Shown here in pieces: positions 9,145 to 18,388 of a DNA stretch of 64,000 nucleotides. The DNA lies in the NCBI RefSeq assembly GCF_036492635.1, contig NZ_AP025305.1, forward strand, positions 4,110,000 through 4,173,999. The letters are read 5' to 3'. Every line of letters starts with the position of its first letter. Position 1 is the first letter of the stretch. The notes under the pieces are model-generated. The model did not search any database. It worked only from the letters and a program-made list of their open reading frames with translations, and was not told where the DNA came from. Source of the DNA: Aureibacter tunicatorum (GTDB lineage Bacteria > Bacteroidota > Bacteroidia > Cytophagales > Cyclobacteriaceae). The translations under genes and the position numbers were made by a program.

Positions 9145-10221
9145 CTATATAAAAGGCGTTTCTTTCTTTTCCTTTAGGGTTTTTAGATATTCTTTCACTC
9201 TTTGCTCGCTTTCCAAAGGACAAATCATCAAGGCATTATCGTTCTGAGCAACGATATAGTTGCTAAGCCCCTCAACAATAGCCAGCTTGTCATCCGGCAA
9301 TTTTATCAAGCAATTCTTGGTATCAAAGGTCAAAGCATTGCCATGTATGACATTGCCCTCCTGATTTTTTTCAGACATCTCGTACAATGAGCCCCAAGTA
9401 CCAACATCAGACCAACCAATTTCAGCAGGAATGCATAATATATCTTCCGACTTTTCCATAATTCCAAAGTCTATGGAAATATCTTCGCAGTCGGGATAAT
9501 GCACATTAATCGTTTCTTGCTCTTTATCAGTATTCAGATCTTTTTCTATAGTATCAAATATCACTGCCAAAGAAGGTGTGAACTTCTCAAAACTATCTTT
9601 CAAAGCCTGCGTACTTGCTATAAACAATCCTGCATTCCAAAGATAATTCCCCGCGTTAATAAATTGAATCGCGGTTTTCAAATCCGGTTTTTCTGTAAAT
9701 TTCTTCACAGCAAAGGCCGTCCCATTTGGTTTTTCCTCGTCGATTTCAATATAGCCATACCCTGTATTTGGACGGTGAGGAGTCATCCCAAGCGTAACAA
9801 TAGACTTCTTATCCACAGCAAGGTCTAAAGCCTCTTTTACGATCGCTTCGAATCTATATTTTCTAGAAATAAAATGATCGGAAGGAGCGATAATGACATT
9901 CGCATCAGAATTCAGTTGATGGATTTTCCATGTCGCATATGCTATGCATGGAGCTGTATTTCGCATGCAAGGCTCTAGCAATATTTGATTCTCCTTGAGT
10001 TCAGGAAGTTCTTGCATGATCAGCGTTTTGTAATTCTCATTCGTAAGAATATAAACTCTTTCAGAAGGAACAACATCGCTAAACCTTTCCACAGTCATCT
10101 GCAAAAAGCTCTTTCCTATCCCAAGGATATCCTGAAACTGCTTGGGTTTATTTTGTCTACTATAAGGCCATATACGTGAGCCTATGCCTCCTGCTAGTAC
10201 CAGTAAAAAATTATTTTTCAT
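9145..10221 (-). CDS. manC: Mannose-1-phosphate guanylyltransferase
   Basis: The 358-residue enzyme makes GDP-mannose from GTP and mannose-1-phosphate. The nucleotidyltransferase signature LAGGIGSRIWPYSRQNKPKQF begins at residue 9, and FTEKP and GYGYIE motifs follow. It lacks the C-terminal phosphomannose-isomerase domain of bifunctional ManC, which is the short Bacteroidota form. Its start overlaps the end of the Wzi-type gene by 11 bases, so the two are translationally coupled and it belongs to the polysaccharide locus. No GDP-mannose dehydratase or phosphomannomutase is visible nearby. Confidence 0.92.
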   Translation of the reverse strand: MKNNFLLVLAGGIGSRIWPYSRQNKPKQFQDILGIGKSFLQMTVERFSDVVPSERVYILTNENYKTLIMQELPELKENQILLEPCMRNTAPCIAYATWKIHQLNSDANVIIAPSDHFISRKYRFEAIVKEALDLAVDKKSIVTLGMTPHRPNTGYGYIEIDEEKPNGTAFAVKKFTEKPDLKTAIQFINAGNYLWNAGLFIASTQALKDSFEKFTPSLAVIFDTIEKDLNTDKEQETINVHYPDCEDISIDFGIMEKSEDILCIPAEIGWSDVGTWGSLYEMSEKNQEGNVIHGNALTFDTKNCLIKLPDDKLAIVEGLSNYIVAQNDNALMICPLESEQRVKEYLKTLKEKKETPFI

Positions 10222-11764
10222 TCGCTGTCTTTTTCAATAAATCTGAAAATGTCCATTTCAAACCAAGCAACATTCCAAAATTATTCGTCATATCCCCAAA
10301 ATCAAAACCAACACTTGCTTTCAAAATGATTGGAGATTTTTCAAAATGATATTTTCCTTCTAATAAAATAGAATTTTGTATCAGCCCATCTTGAAATTGA
10401 TATGTTGTACTTCCATCATTATATGGATCTCTATCCGGATTCATACTCTCCCATTCATACCTTCCTTGATTCAACCCTGCATATGTTCCGTAATTATCGG
10501 TATATGTATAAAACAACTTATATGATAATTTTGAATTCAACCAACCATTTATTGCAAAATGATGAGCTATTATTCTATTATTCACAATGTATCCATACTC
10601 GTCCTGTACTTGATCAAAATAATAACCGGCTCTTCGTGAAGTCAAAAATAACGGGTTGCCTATTACATTTCCTTTATAAGTACTTCCGCTCTTATATATA
10701 TAATTATTATAATAATCATCTCTTCCGCCAAAGGAATGTCCGAAATTACTTTCCTCTTCAGGATACTTATCCGTCGGATCAGGAATTCCTTCTCCACTTT
10801 GAAACTTTGTATATATATTCTCATACAAAATTGATGATATTATTTTCTTTTGTTTTGACGTATAACCTAATCCAAAAAATCTATCGTTATTGCGTCGAAA
10901 AAACTTATGATAGCCGGAGCCATCTTCAAAAGGTTTTTGTAAATAACCTATCAAGGTAAAATCATCTCTATCGACTTCTAAGCCAAAATCAAAATAGCCC
11001 ATATGATCTCCCAATCTATTTGTAGCCTCTCCTCCTGTAGCTGTTTCACCTCCAGAAGATCCCATTATTATCTTTAAATAATCTTTAAATGAGGGAGTAT
11101 AATCAACACCATCCCTACTTCCACCAAACATTACTTGATGAGCTGCACCAACAAATACATTCACAGGCAACTTATTGGACTTAATATAAAAATTTTTCCT
11201 ATGCAATAATGGGTTACTAACATGTCTATCTTCTTCTAAAACAGATTGTTCAAACACTCCTTTAATTTGCACATATCCATTTGTTAAAGGCAAATTAGTA
11301 TACTCGGGAAACCCAAAAGCAATTGTTGGAAAAGGCCTGTTGTTTCTTGAGTTCATGAATGAGCCTGATGTTAAAGCTCCCATATGATTGTAAAAGTCAG
11401 TTTCCTTTATACCGACCAAAAACATGAAACTTTTATAGTTAATTTCCCCATAAGCTTGTTGGATTCGACTATCCCCAATTCTTGAGTCAACTATTGCATC
11501 AACACCAAAGGAAAAGCTCCACGACTTATTTAAACTATCTTTATAGGTTATGGAAGGTCTTATTAAAAAATTACTTCTACTATCATCAAAAATGCCGTAT
11601 TGATTAGCGCTAATCCAAGTAGGCAAATATCCTTGAGTAGAAAAAGCTGTAATTGAACTAACTTGAACTTCTAAATCACCGTGTTCTTTATTCTGAGCAT
11701 AACCATTTTTCAAAGGGTTACATAACACAAAAAACAAAAACGCCACAAGTAATTTGCTTATCAT
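10211..11764 (-). CDS. Wzi-type capsule assembly outer-membrane protein (copy 1)
   Basis: A roughly 517-residue outer-membrane barrel related to the Wzi/capsule assembly family, which anchors surface polysaccharide to the cell. I place the start at ATG 11764, which opens directly on a signal peptide (MISKLLVAFLFF ... YAQ) and begins just past the stop of the upstream gene; ATGs up to 11806 in frame would overlap it by 38 bases. Diagnostic blocks are shared with the paralogue at 13302: GYLPTWISANQYG, FGFPEYTNLP, NFYIKSNKLPVNVFVG, SYKLFYTYTDNYGTY and SMNPDRDPYNDGSTTYQF. It ends overlapping manC. The two Wzi genes bracket the sugar-transferase gene. Confidence 0.85.
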   Translation of the reverse strand: MISKLLVAFLFFVLCNPLKNGYAQNKEHGDLEVQVSSITAFSTQGYLPTWISANQYGIFDDSRSNFLIRPSITYKDSLNKSWSFSFGVDAIVDSRIGDSRIQQAYGEINYKSFMFLVGIKETDFYNHMGALTSGSFMNSRNNRPFPTIAFGFPEYTNLPLTNGYVQIKGVFEQSVLEEDRHVSNPLLHRKNFYIKSNKLPVNVFVGAAHQVMFGGSRDGVDYTPSFKDYLKIIMGSSGGETATGGEATNRLGDHMGYFDFGLEVDRDDFTLIGYLQKPFEDGSGYHKFFRRNNDRFFGLGYTSKQKKIISSILYENIYTKFQSGEGIPDPTDKYPEEESNFGHSFGGRDDYYNNYIYKSGSTYKGNVIGNPLFLTSRRAGYYFDQVQDEYGYIVNNRIIAHHFAINGWLNSKLSYKLFYTYTDNYGTYAGLNQGRYEWESMNPDRDPYNDGSTTYQFQDGLIQNSILLEGKYHFEKSPIILKASVGFDFGDMTNNFGMLLGLKWTFSDLLKKTANEK

Positions 11765-11768
11765 ATTT

Positions 11769-13127
11769 TTAATACGCATTCTCATTATTATTAAATATAG
11801 AATCAATAGTCATCAATATTATTTTTAAATCAAAGATAAATGTCCAATTAGCGACATAGAATTTATCCATCGTTACCCTATTTTTCATATCTTGAGTCGT
11901 TTCAGTCTCTCCTCTATACCCTTTAGCTTGAGCCAAACCTGTAACTCCAGGCTTCACTTCATGCCTCACCATAAATCTCTCAATTATTTTAGAATATTCT
12001 TCTGTATGTTTTAACATATGCGGACGAGGTCCTACAACAGACATTTCACCTTTTAGCACATTAATAAATTGAGGAAGCTCATCAATGGACGTTTTTCTTA
12101 TAAATGCTCCTATTTTGGTTATTCTTACATCATTTTTAGTAGCTTGCTTATTATCCGCATCTCGATTCACTCCCATAGAGCGAAACTTAAAACACCAGAA
12201 TGGTTCATTATTTATACCACTTCTTTTTTGCTTAAAGAAAACCGGCCCTTTTGATTCCATTTTAATTAAAAGCCCTAAAATTGGTACTAGCCAAGATAGA
12301 ATAAAAACAATAACTAAAAAAGAGAATAAAACATCAAAACTTCTTTTGAGAAATTTATTAAACGGATCATCTAAAGGAATTTCTTTAATACTCAATACTG
12401 GAATATAATCATATATCTGAGGTTCAACCCCTTTCAACTTAAAACCTCTGTAATCAGGAATAACCTTGACCTTAATAAAATTATCTTCAGCAAAATTTAT
12501 TATTCGATTTATTTCTTTCGCATCAACAAAAGCTGTGCAACAGTATATTTCATTGATTTCATTATCCAAACAATATTGATTCAATTCCCTTAAATCTCTG
12601 CTGCTATTACCATTTCCAAAAAAGCCCAAAAAAGAATATCCATTTTCAGGATATTGTTGAAAATAAGCAGCCAACTCCTCTGCTATATCCCCATATCCAG
12701 CTATTACTACTTTTTTAAAATTATGTCCACTTCTTCTCCAGCTCTTCATGAAAAAGGTGAAAACTGTTTGGAAAAGTGAGATAAAAATGATTGAAAAAAA
12801 GTAAAGCTTAAAAATATAGTCATTACGAACTTCTTCCCCCCTTAAAAACAACAACAGAAATATAAATAGCAAATAAAATCCAAATGCATTAAGTAACTTC
12901 TTAAATATTTGTTCAATTTTCAAATTTCGTTTAGAATCATTTATCTGCGTGAAAATAGAGGCAAATACCCATGATATGCTAAAAAGCAACAAAGTACTAA
13001 AGAAATCTCGGCCTAAAAAAATTGAATTAAAACTTGTTTCTATTACTTGAAAAGCAAGAAATGAAAAACAAATCGCTAATAAATTTAACAATAAGTTAAT
13101 TTCCTTTATATATTTTTCGTATCTCAT
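11769..13127 (-). CDS. Polyprenyl-phosphate sugar-1-phosphate transferase (WcaJ/WbaP type)
   Basis: The 452-residue initiating enzyme moves a sugar phosphate from a nucleotide sugar to undecaprenyl phosphate at the inner membrane, starting the repeat unit. There are four N-terminal membrane segments (about 12-130), a soluble nucleotide-binding-like middle domain (VIAGYGDIAEEL), a further hydrophobic segment near 270-290 and the catalytic domain. FKQKRSG, FKFRSM, SIDELPQFINVLKGEMSVVGPRP and KPGVTGLAQ are all present; the catalytic Asp-Glu dyad is D349-E350. The specific sugar is not readable. It starts 174 bp from the divergent Wzi paralogue and runs into the Wzi/manC genes. Confidence 0.92.
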   Translation of the reverse strand: MRYEKYIKEINLLLNLLAICFSFLAFQVIETSFNSIFLGRDFFSTLLLFSISWVFASIFTQINDSKRNLKIEQIFKKLLNAFGFYLLFIFLLLFLRGEEVRNDYIFKLYFFSIIFISLFQTVFTFFMKSWRRSGHNFKKVVIAGYGDIAEELAAYFQQYPENGYSFLGFFGNGNSSRDLRELNQYCLDNEINEIYCCTAFVDAKEINRIINFAEDNFIKVKVIPDYRGFKLKGVEPQIYDYIPVLSIKEIPLDDPFNKFLKRSFDVLFSFLVIVFILSWLVPILGLLIKMESKGPVFFKQKRSGINNEPFWCFKFRSMGVNRDADNKQATKNDVRITKIGAFIRKTSIDELPQFINVLKGEMSVVGPRPHMLKHTEEYSKIIERFMVRHEVKPGVTGLAQAKGYRGETETTQDMKNRVTMDKFYVANWTFIFDLKIILMTIDSIFNNNENAY

Positions 13128-13301
13128 ATACTGTATTTAACTATTCAAAATTAACAGACAAATTTAACCAAATTTAAAATGAAAGATCATCAGGTTCAAA
13201 GATAAAAAAATATATTTGTATAACTTTGAAGTTAAAAGAAGCTTAAAATACCCGATTTATATATTCTTGTACAAGCTTGCGAGAATTTTTCAAAATTCAT
13301 C

Positions 13302-14840
13302 ATGCAAAAAAAACACAATCTTAGTTTATTTATATTATCATTTTTTTTCTTATCTCATCAATTAAGTGCTCAAGATTTAGATTCACTTAAAATCGAAATC
13401 AGTTCTTTAAATGCTTTTTCAAGCAAAGGCTACCTTCCTTTGTGGATGAGTGCTAATAGACATGGACTATATGACGACTCTCAAGCCAACTATATTCTCA
13501 AAGGAGCAATATATGGCGAAAAACAAATATCAAAAAAATTAAAATTTTCAGGAGAATTAGATCTACTACTTTATAATAACAGCATATCTCAAAGCAGAGC
13601 TCAACAAGCATATTTACAGCTTGATTATGGAAAGTTTAGATTTTGGGGAGGATTAAAAGAACACACCATGTCAAGTCATGCCCCAGATATCGGAAGCGGT
13701 TCATTTTCAATTAGCGGCAATGCTAGGCCAATTCCTACAATCGCCTTTGGTTTTCCAGAATATACTGATTTACCTTGGACAAATGGTTTTGTACAGTTCA
13801 AAGGTATGTTCGAACAATCTTGGCTTGAAAAAGATCGTTACATATCTAAGGCTATGCTTCATAGTAAGAACTTTTATCTTAAAACTAATAAATTACCTGT
13901 AAATTTACAGGTAGGTATGACACATAATGTAGTCTTTGGAGGTACTCATCCTGTTCATGGCAAACTACCTCCCTATAACTTTAAAGACTATTTAACAATT
14001 TTAATCCCTGCTGGAAATTCAGGGAACAGTCCGATTGAAGGAGAAAATACTAATCAAGCCGGTACCCATCGAGGAATGTTTGATTTTGGCCTAACCGCAA
14101 ATATTAAAGACTGGGAATTAACTTTATACCATCAAAAACCTTTTGAGGACCTTTCAGGCTACATTCGCTTTTTCGAGCAAAACAAAGATCATTTTACTGG
14201 AATTGTCGCTAAAAGCAAAAGCAAAAAAATCATTTCTGAATTCACCTATGAATGGATTTATACTAAATGGCAAAGTGGTCCAGGCTTACCTGATCCTAAC
14301 GCAGAACATCCAAATAATGAAAGCAACTACGGCTATAGGTTTGGAGGAAGAGATGATTATTATAACAGCATGCATTATTTAAACGGATACACATTCCATC
14401 GTTACTCTATCGGTACTCCTCTTTTCATTACTACAGATCGAGCTAATTACTATTTTGATGGTAATGTACAAGGCACTCAATATAATGAACAATTTGTCAG
14501 CAACAGAATGATAGCACATCATTTAGGAATAAAAGGTTGGCTTAGCAAATGGATTTCATATAGAGCTTTGTTTACTTACACCGAAAACTTTGGGACATAC
14601 ACTACAGAAAACAATGGAAGATATAATTGGGATAGTATGAACCCAGATAGACCTCCATATAATGACGGTAGTACTACTTATCAGTTCGATGGCGGGCTTA
14701 AACAGTATTACACTATGATTGAAATAAGTTCTCCTCTACCTTTTTGGAAAAACATGTCAGCCCATTCAACATTCGCCTACGATTTTGGAGAACTTAGTCA
14801 TAACTTTGGAATGATAATAGGGATCGCTTATACATTGTAA
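13302..14840 (+). CDS. Wzi-type capsule assembly outer-membrane protein (copy 2)
   Basis: A 512-residue paralogue of the protein at 10211-11764, read on the opposite strand. It has a signal peptide (1-23, ending LSAQ) and the same blocks: GYLPLWMSANRHG, FGFPEYTDLPWTNGFVQFKG, NFYLKTNKLPVNLQVG, GGRDDYYN and SMNPDRPPYNDGSTTYQF. The Wzi family forms outer-membrane barrels that bind capsule. It is the only plus-strand gene inside the polysaccharide locus, lying between the initiating transferase (divergent) and the GT26 gene (convergent, 24 bp between stops). TATATTTG (13211-13218) and TAACTTTG (13221-13228) upstream match the Bacteroidota -7 element, but I see no good -33 TTTG. Confidence 0.85.
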   Translation: MQKKHNLSLFILSFFFLSHQLSAQDLDSLKIEISSLNAFSSKGYLPLWMSANRHGLYDDSQANYILKGAIYGEKQISKKLKFSGELDLLLYNNSISQSRAQQAYLQLDYGKFRFWGGLKEHTMSSHAPDIGSGSFSISGNARPIPTIAFGFPEYTDLPWTNGFVQFKGMFEQSWLEKDRYISKAMLHSKNFYLKTNKLPVNLQVGMTHNVVFGGTHPVHGKLPPYNFKDYLTILIPAGNSGNSPIEGENTNQAGTHRGMFDFGLTANIKDWELTLYHQKPFEDLSGYIRFFEQNKDHFTGIVAKSKSKKIISEFTYEWIYTKWQSGPGLPDPNAEHPNNESNYGYRFGGRDDYYNSMHYLNGYTFHRYSIGTPLFITTDRANYYFDGNVQGTQYNEQFVSNRMIAHHLGIKGWLSKWISYRALFTYTENFGTYTTENNGRYNWDSMNPDRPPYNDGSTTYQFDGGLKQYYTMIEISSPLPFWKNMSAHSTFAYDFGELSHNFGMIIGIAYTL

Positions 14841-14864
14841 AATTTTCAATCACCTTAAAAACAA

Positions 14865-15602
14865 TTAAAACCCAAGCTTTTCCCTTATTACAAGTGATAT
14901 AAATTTTGAATTCCCTACAAGGTACCTTTTCCACATTCTCTTAGGTTCTTGAATCAAACGATAAAACCACTCCATCCCAATTTGCTGCATCCATATTGGA
15001 GCTCTCTTTGCTTTTCCAGAGACTACATCAAAACTACCACCAACACCCATCACAAATGGAATATTTATAATATCCTTATACTTATTCATAAATATTTCCT
15101 TCTTAGGTGAAGTAATTGCGATAAACAACAAATGCGCCTCACTCTCTCCAATCTGACGAGCAATTTGATCTTCTTCTTCAGAAGCATAATACCCATTTCT
15201 ATAGCCTGCAATAATATCTGATGAATACTTCTCAGAATAGATATCAACAACTTTACTAACAACTTCTTCTTTAGCACCAAAAAAGAAACATTTATATCCT
15301 TTGTTATAGGCTAGAGCTACTAAGCTTTCCATTAAGTCAATTCCAGCAACTCTTTCAGGTAAAGGCTGACCTAGAAATCTGGATGCCCACACAACAGCCT
15401 GACCATCTGCATTAATCAAATCAGATTCAACTACCGATTTATATAATTGCATATCAGACTGCATGGCAACCATCTTTCCAGCATTTACGACAACATGTTG
15501 TATTGGAGTATTACTCTCAATAGCATGATCAATTTTATCAATTGTTTCTCCCATTGTCAAATTGTCAATGGGGGTTTTTAAAATGTTTATCCTCTTATTC
15601 AA
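14865..15602 (-). CDS. WecG/TagA/CpsF-family glycosyltransferase (GT26)
   Basis: The 245-residue protein carries the GT26 signature: VVNAGKMV, NADGQAVVWASRFLGQPLPERVAG (about 69-92), FFGAKEEVV, GYRNGYY, FIAITSPKKEIFM and GVGGSFDVVSGK. Members transfer ManNAc (TagA) or ManNAcA (WecG) onto lipid-linked GlcNAc at the inner membrane. Because wecB and wecC, which make UDP-ManNAcA, are in the same operon, a ManNAcA transferase role is the likeliest reading, but this is inference. It starts 6 bases after the CapK-like gene and is the last gene of the 15.6-29.4 kb minus-strand run. Confidence 0.88.
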   Translation of the reverse strand: MNKRINILKTPIDNLTMGETIDKIDHAIESNTPIQHVVVNAGKMVAMQSDMQLYKSVVESDLINADGQAVVWASRFLGQPLPERVAGIDLMESLVALAYNKGYKCFFFGAKEEVVSKVVDIYSEKYSSDIIAGYRNGYYASEEEDQIARQIGESEAHLLFIAITSPKKEIFMNKYKDIINIPFVMGVGGSFDVVSGKAKRAPIWMQQIGMEWFYRLIQEPKRMWKRYLVGNSKFISLVIREKLGF

Positions 15603-15608
15603 TCTTTG

Positions 15609-16862
15609 TCAAATATTTTTATTTACAATGGTTTGATGCTTGCCATTTTTCAAATGCTCTAAAATATGATTAGACAAAAAGGTAATATTATATGCCCCAA
15701 TCTTTCCTCTTATTGCATTACCGTACTTAATTCTAATAGCTTCAAGGTCAATGCTTTCTTCTGTGACTAAATTTATTCTGACATTTCTATCTTCTATAAC
15801 TACTTGATAGCTGGAAATACTTTGGTTCTCTCTAAATAAATGATTAAAAAATTCAGAATGAACCATTGCATTTGTTTCAGTATTAAAAACTACATCATTT
15901 GACCTTCCTGAAATTTCCTGAATAATCGGAAAGCCACGGCCACAAGCACATAGTCGATCAGAAAGAACAACTCTATCCCCTGTATCATACCTTAATAATG
16001 GCATAACTTCATTTTTCATATCAGTAGAAACTAGTCGTCCATCAATAGATTCAACATAGGCTCTAGTACTTATATAATGAAACCCATCATGAACTTCGCA
16101 CTCAAAAGCACTTACCCCTCCATCGTTACACCCATATTGATTGAAAACCTCACATGAAAATGAGTTTTCAATTTTTTTTCTCATTGATTCAGTTAAATTC
16201 TCAGCAGTGGAAATAACAGACTTCACAGAAACCTGCTTAGCATTATTTTCATTGAATTTTGCTAATTCGTAAAGAGAAAATGCATATCCATATAAAAACT
16301 GAACATTATGTTTTTCAATATAGCTTAAACAAGCTTTCATTAACTTCTGATTCATGTCAAAAGAATCAAAAACTTTAACATTCATTAAAGCATAGTAAAT
16401 CTTCAATTTCCATCCTTTTCCAAAAATAGAACTGCCAGCTAAAAAAACAACTTTTTCCCCCCATATCCAACCTGCAGCATTCCATGCCAATAAAATCCCT
16501 GCCCAAAGATAACTTTGGGATTCTTTTCCAGTATAGTAGACAAAAGGTTCTCCTGTTGATCCTCCAGTTTTTTTTCTTACTCGCTCTTTTTTTGAAATAA
16601 AAGGATTAAAAAAACTGTCATATTTTTCTCTCACGATCTTCTTTGTAAGGATCGGATATTCATCAAAGCTAGCGTAACTTTTATAAAAAGGTATATTTTG
16701 TGACTTTTTCACAAGTTCATCTAAAGACGTTTGTGATAACTTATTTAACTTTGACTTGTCTAAAAATTGAAACTTTAACAGTTCTGTAAAAACTTTTACT
16801 ACCGATGTTCCTCTTATAACATCAATAACTAAAAACCCAAACTTACCGAATAATTCTCTCAT
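15609..16862 (-). CDS. PaaK/CapK-like adenylate-forming enzyme
   Basis: A 417-residue member of the phenylacetate-CoA ligase/CapK branch of the ANL (adenylating) superfamily. The ATP-binding loop KKTGGSTGEPFVYYTG (about 97-112), the QYGCNDGG motif and LRYDTGDRVVL are visible. CapK-like genes are common in capsule loci; the family can activate a carboxylate as acyl-AMP, but the substrate here is unknown. It overlaps the GT4 gene by 4 bases and so is translationally coupled. With the acetyltransferase-like and pyruvyl-transferase genes it suggests that the glycan carries non-sugar decorations. Confidence 0.82.
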   Translation of the reverse strand: MRELFGKFGFLVIDVIRGTSVVKVFTELLKFQFLDKSKLNKLSQTSLDELVKKSQNIPFYKSYASFDEYPILTKKIVREKYDSFFNPFISKKERVRKKTGGSTGEPFVYYTGKESQSYLWAGILLAWNAAGWIWGEKVVFLAGSSIFGKGWKLKIYYALMNVKVFDSFDMNQKLMKACLSYIEKHNVQFLYGYAFSLYELAKFNENNAKQVSVKSVISTAENLTESMRKKIENSFSCEVFNQYGCNDGGVSAFECEVHDGFHYISTRAYVESIDGRLVSTDMKNEVMPLLRYDTGDRVVLSDRLCACGRGFPIIQEISGRSNDVVFNTETNAMVHSEFFNHLFRENQSISSYQVVIEDRNVRINLVTEESIDLEAIRIKYGNAIRGKIGAYNITFLSNHILEHLKNGKHQTIVNKNI

Positions 16863-17866
16863 ATTTTCTTTAGATATAAATCATAGGAATGAATCATCAT
16901 ACTTTCACTAAAATATTTTTCGTACATAACTCGAGAATTCTTAGACAACTTCATAAACTCTCTACTATCTCGAGATGGTAAGTTTTCTAACACATCAAAA
17001 AGAGAAACAATATCAGTAACTTCAAAACCATTAAACCCATTTTTACAAACCTCCCCACATGCCTCTGCACCTTCTGATGTTCTTGCAACTAATGGCCTAC
17101 CATACATACAGCCCTCAATCAATGAGATTCCTAATCCCTCTTTTTTACTGAACAACATAACATAATCATATTTAGGTATTAAGCTATATACATCTTCAAC
17201 AAACCCAAGATAGTCAAAACATTCTCTAAATGCAGATTCATTTATTGCTTGAACAAGAGTCTCTGACTGACACCCTTCTCCAGCAAAAGCGATTTTAAAA
17301 TTATTATTTCTACCGCTATCCATATTTTGAATAATCTCTAACTGTTGTTTATTTGATTCTATTTGACCTAATAACAATATTCTGTTCGCACTCTTAAAAT
17401 AATTCTTCTCTCCCTTTTTTTTATGGTCTTCTACTCCATTATAAATCACTTCTATTGAAGTGTTATCAACATTAAAATAATCAACAAGATTACTTCTAAC
17501 CGCTTTTGAAACAGCAATAATATTTTTTGGAAAAAAGGAAAAGTACTTATGCTTATTATATACTCCATGAGCAACATGAATTAACTTAAATCTAAATAAA
17601 TAATTCAATAGTACTAATCCCGATGTAAGCTTTCTATCGTGAGAAATAATAATATAATCCCTAAGTTTTAATTTTCTTAAATCATAAAAATGTAAAAATT
17701 GATTTCTATCTAAACTTGATAAAAAACGTTCATTAATATCTTCATACTTATCGAAACTGCAAATATAATTTCGCCCAAACTTATTTAAGTATTTATACAA
17801 TTGAAAAATTACTTTTTGCGCCCCCCCATACCGCTTAAAAGAAGGAAATACATGAATTACTTTCAT
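16859..17866 (-). CDS. Glycosyltransferase family 4 (GT-B)
   Basis: A 335-residue GT-B glycosyltransferase. Near the N terminus FKRYGGAQKVIFQLYKYL is the acceptor-side glycine loop; NRILLLGQIESNKQQLEII marks the start of the nucleotide-sugar domain; and KKEGLGISLIEGCMYGRPLVA contains the E-x7-E donor motif of GT4. Donor and acceptor are not predictable. It is the only classical GT-B enzyme in the locus, so with GT26 and the initiating transferase the repeat unit is probably short. It abuts the acetyltransferase gene (stop and start adjacent) and overlaps the CapK-like gene by 4 bases. Confidence 0.87.
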   Translation of the reverse strand: MKVIHVFPSFKRYGGAQKVIFQLYKYLNKFGRNYICSFDKYEDINERFLSSLDRNQFLHFYDLRKLKLRDYIIISHDRKLTSGLVLLNYLFRFKLIHVAHGVYNKHKYFSFFPKNIIAVSKAVRSNLVDYFNVDNTSIEVIYNGVEDHKKKGEKNYFKSANRILLLGQIESNKQQLEIIQNMDSGRNNNFKIAFAGEGCQSETLVQAINESAFRECFDYLGFVEDVYSLIPKYDYVMLFSKKEGLGISLIEGCMYGRPLVARTSEGAEACGEVCKNGFNGFEVTDIVSLFDVLENLPSRDSREFMKLSKNSRVMYEKYFSESMMIHSYDLYLKKI

Positions 17867-18388
17867 TTATATACTTTTATTCACACCAACAATAGTTGTA
17901 TTCTCAGTCACATCTTTTGTCACTATCGCCCCAGTCCCAATTTTAGAATTCTTTCCAAGAAGTACTGGGCCCAATACCGTACTATTAATCCCGACAATAA
18001 CATTGTCATCAATAACTGGCTGACCAGTAAATTCATCTTTTATTTCACGAACTTTACCATAATTACCACCTAAAGTAACACCTTGATAAATCTTTAACCT
18101 CCCTAGAGAACGAACTTCATGACCAATCACTATACCTATACCATGAACCAAACTAAGACCGCCTGCTAATCTCGCTCTGGGATCAATATCCACTGAAAAT
18201 AAAACTCTGTTTATCAACCAAAAAACCTTCGCTAACGGATACATCTTAATTGTCGAAAAAAAAGAGCTTATTCTAAAAATTATAACAATCCAAAAGTTAA
18301 CATCCAATAAAACTACCAAGCCTTTAACTAATGACTTACTATTTTTTTTTGACTCAAATTTTGAAAAATAATCTTCAACTATCTTCAT
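17867..18388 (-). CDS. Serine O-acetyltransferase-like hexapeptide acyltransferase
   Basis: The 173-residue protein has left-handed beta-helix (hexapeptide) repeats: ARLAGGLSLVHGIGIVIGHEVRSLG with the catalytic-type His, then YQGVTLGGNYGK and DDNVIVGINSTVLGPVLLGKNSKIGTGAIVTKD. It resembles CysE but lacks the full N-terminal domain of housekeeping serine acetyltransferases and lies inside a polysaccharide operon, so glycan O- or N-acetylation (WcaB-like) is likelier than cysteine synthesis. It overlaps the polymerase gene by 4 bases. Confidence 0.82.
   Translation of the reverse strand: MKIVEDYFSKFESKKNSKSLVKGLVVLLDVNFWIVIIFRISSFFSTIKMYPLAKVFWLINRVLFSVDIDPRARLAGGLSLVHGIGIVIGHEVRSLGRLKIYQGVTLGGNYGKVREIKDEFTGQPVIDDNVIVGINSTVLGPVLLGKNSKIGTGAIVTKDVTENTTIVGVNKSI

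Noticed and set aside
10402-10959. A 185-codon plus-strand open frame
   Set aside because: It lies antisense inside the Wzi gene, has Tyr/His-rich low-complexity composition and no supporting signals; it is a shadow of the AT-rich coding strand.
12069-12408. Open frames on the plus strand within the sugar transferase gene
   Set aside because: They are opposite a well-conserved catalytic domain and show no recognisable protein features.
17867-18388. Housekeeping serine acetyltransferase for cysteine synthesis
   Set aside because: It is short, overlaps the polymerase gene and sits within the glycan operon; a decorating acetyltransferase is the simpler reading.
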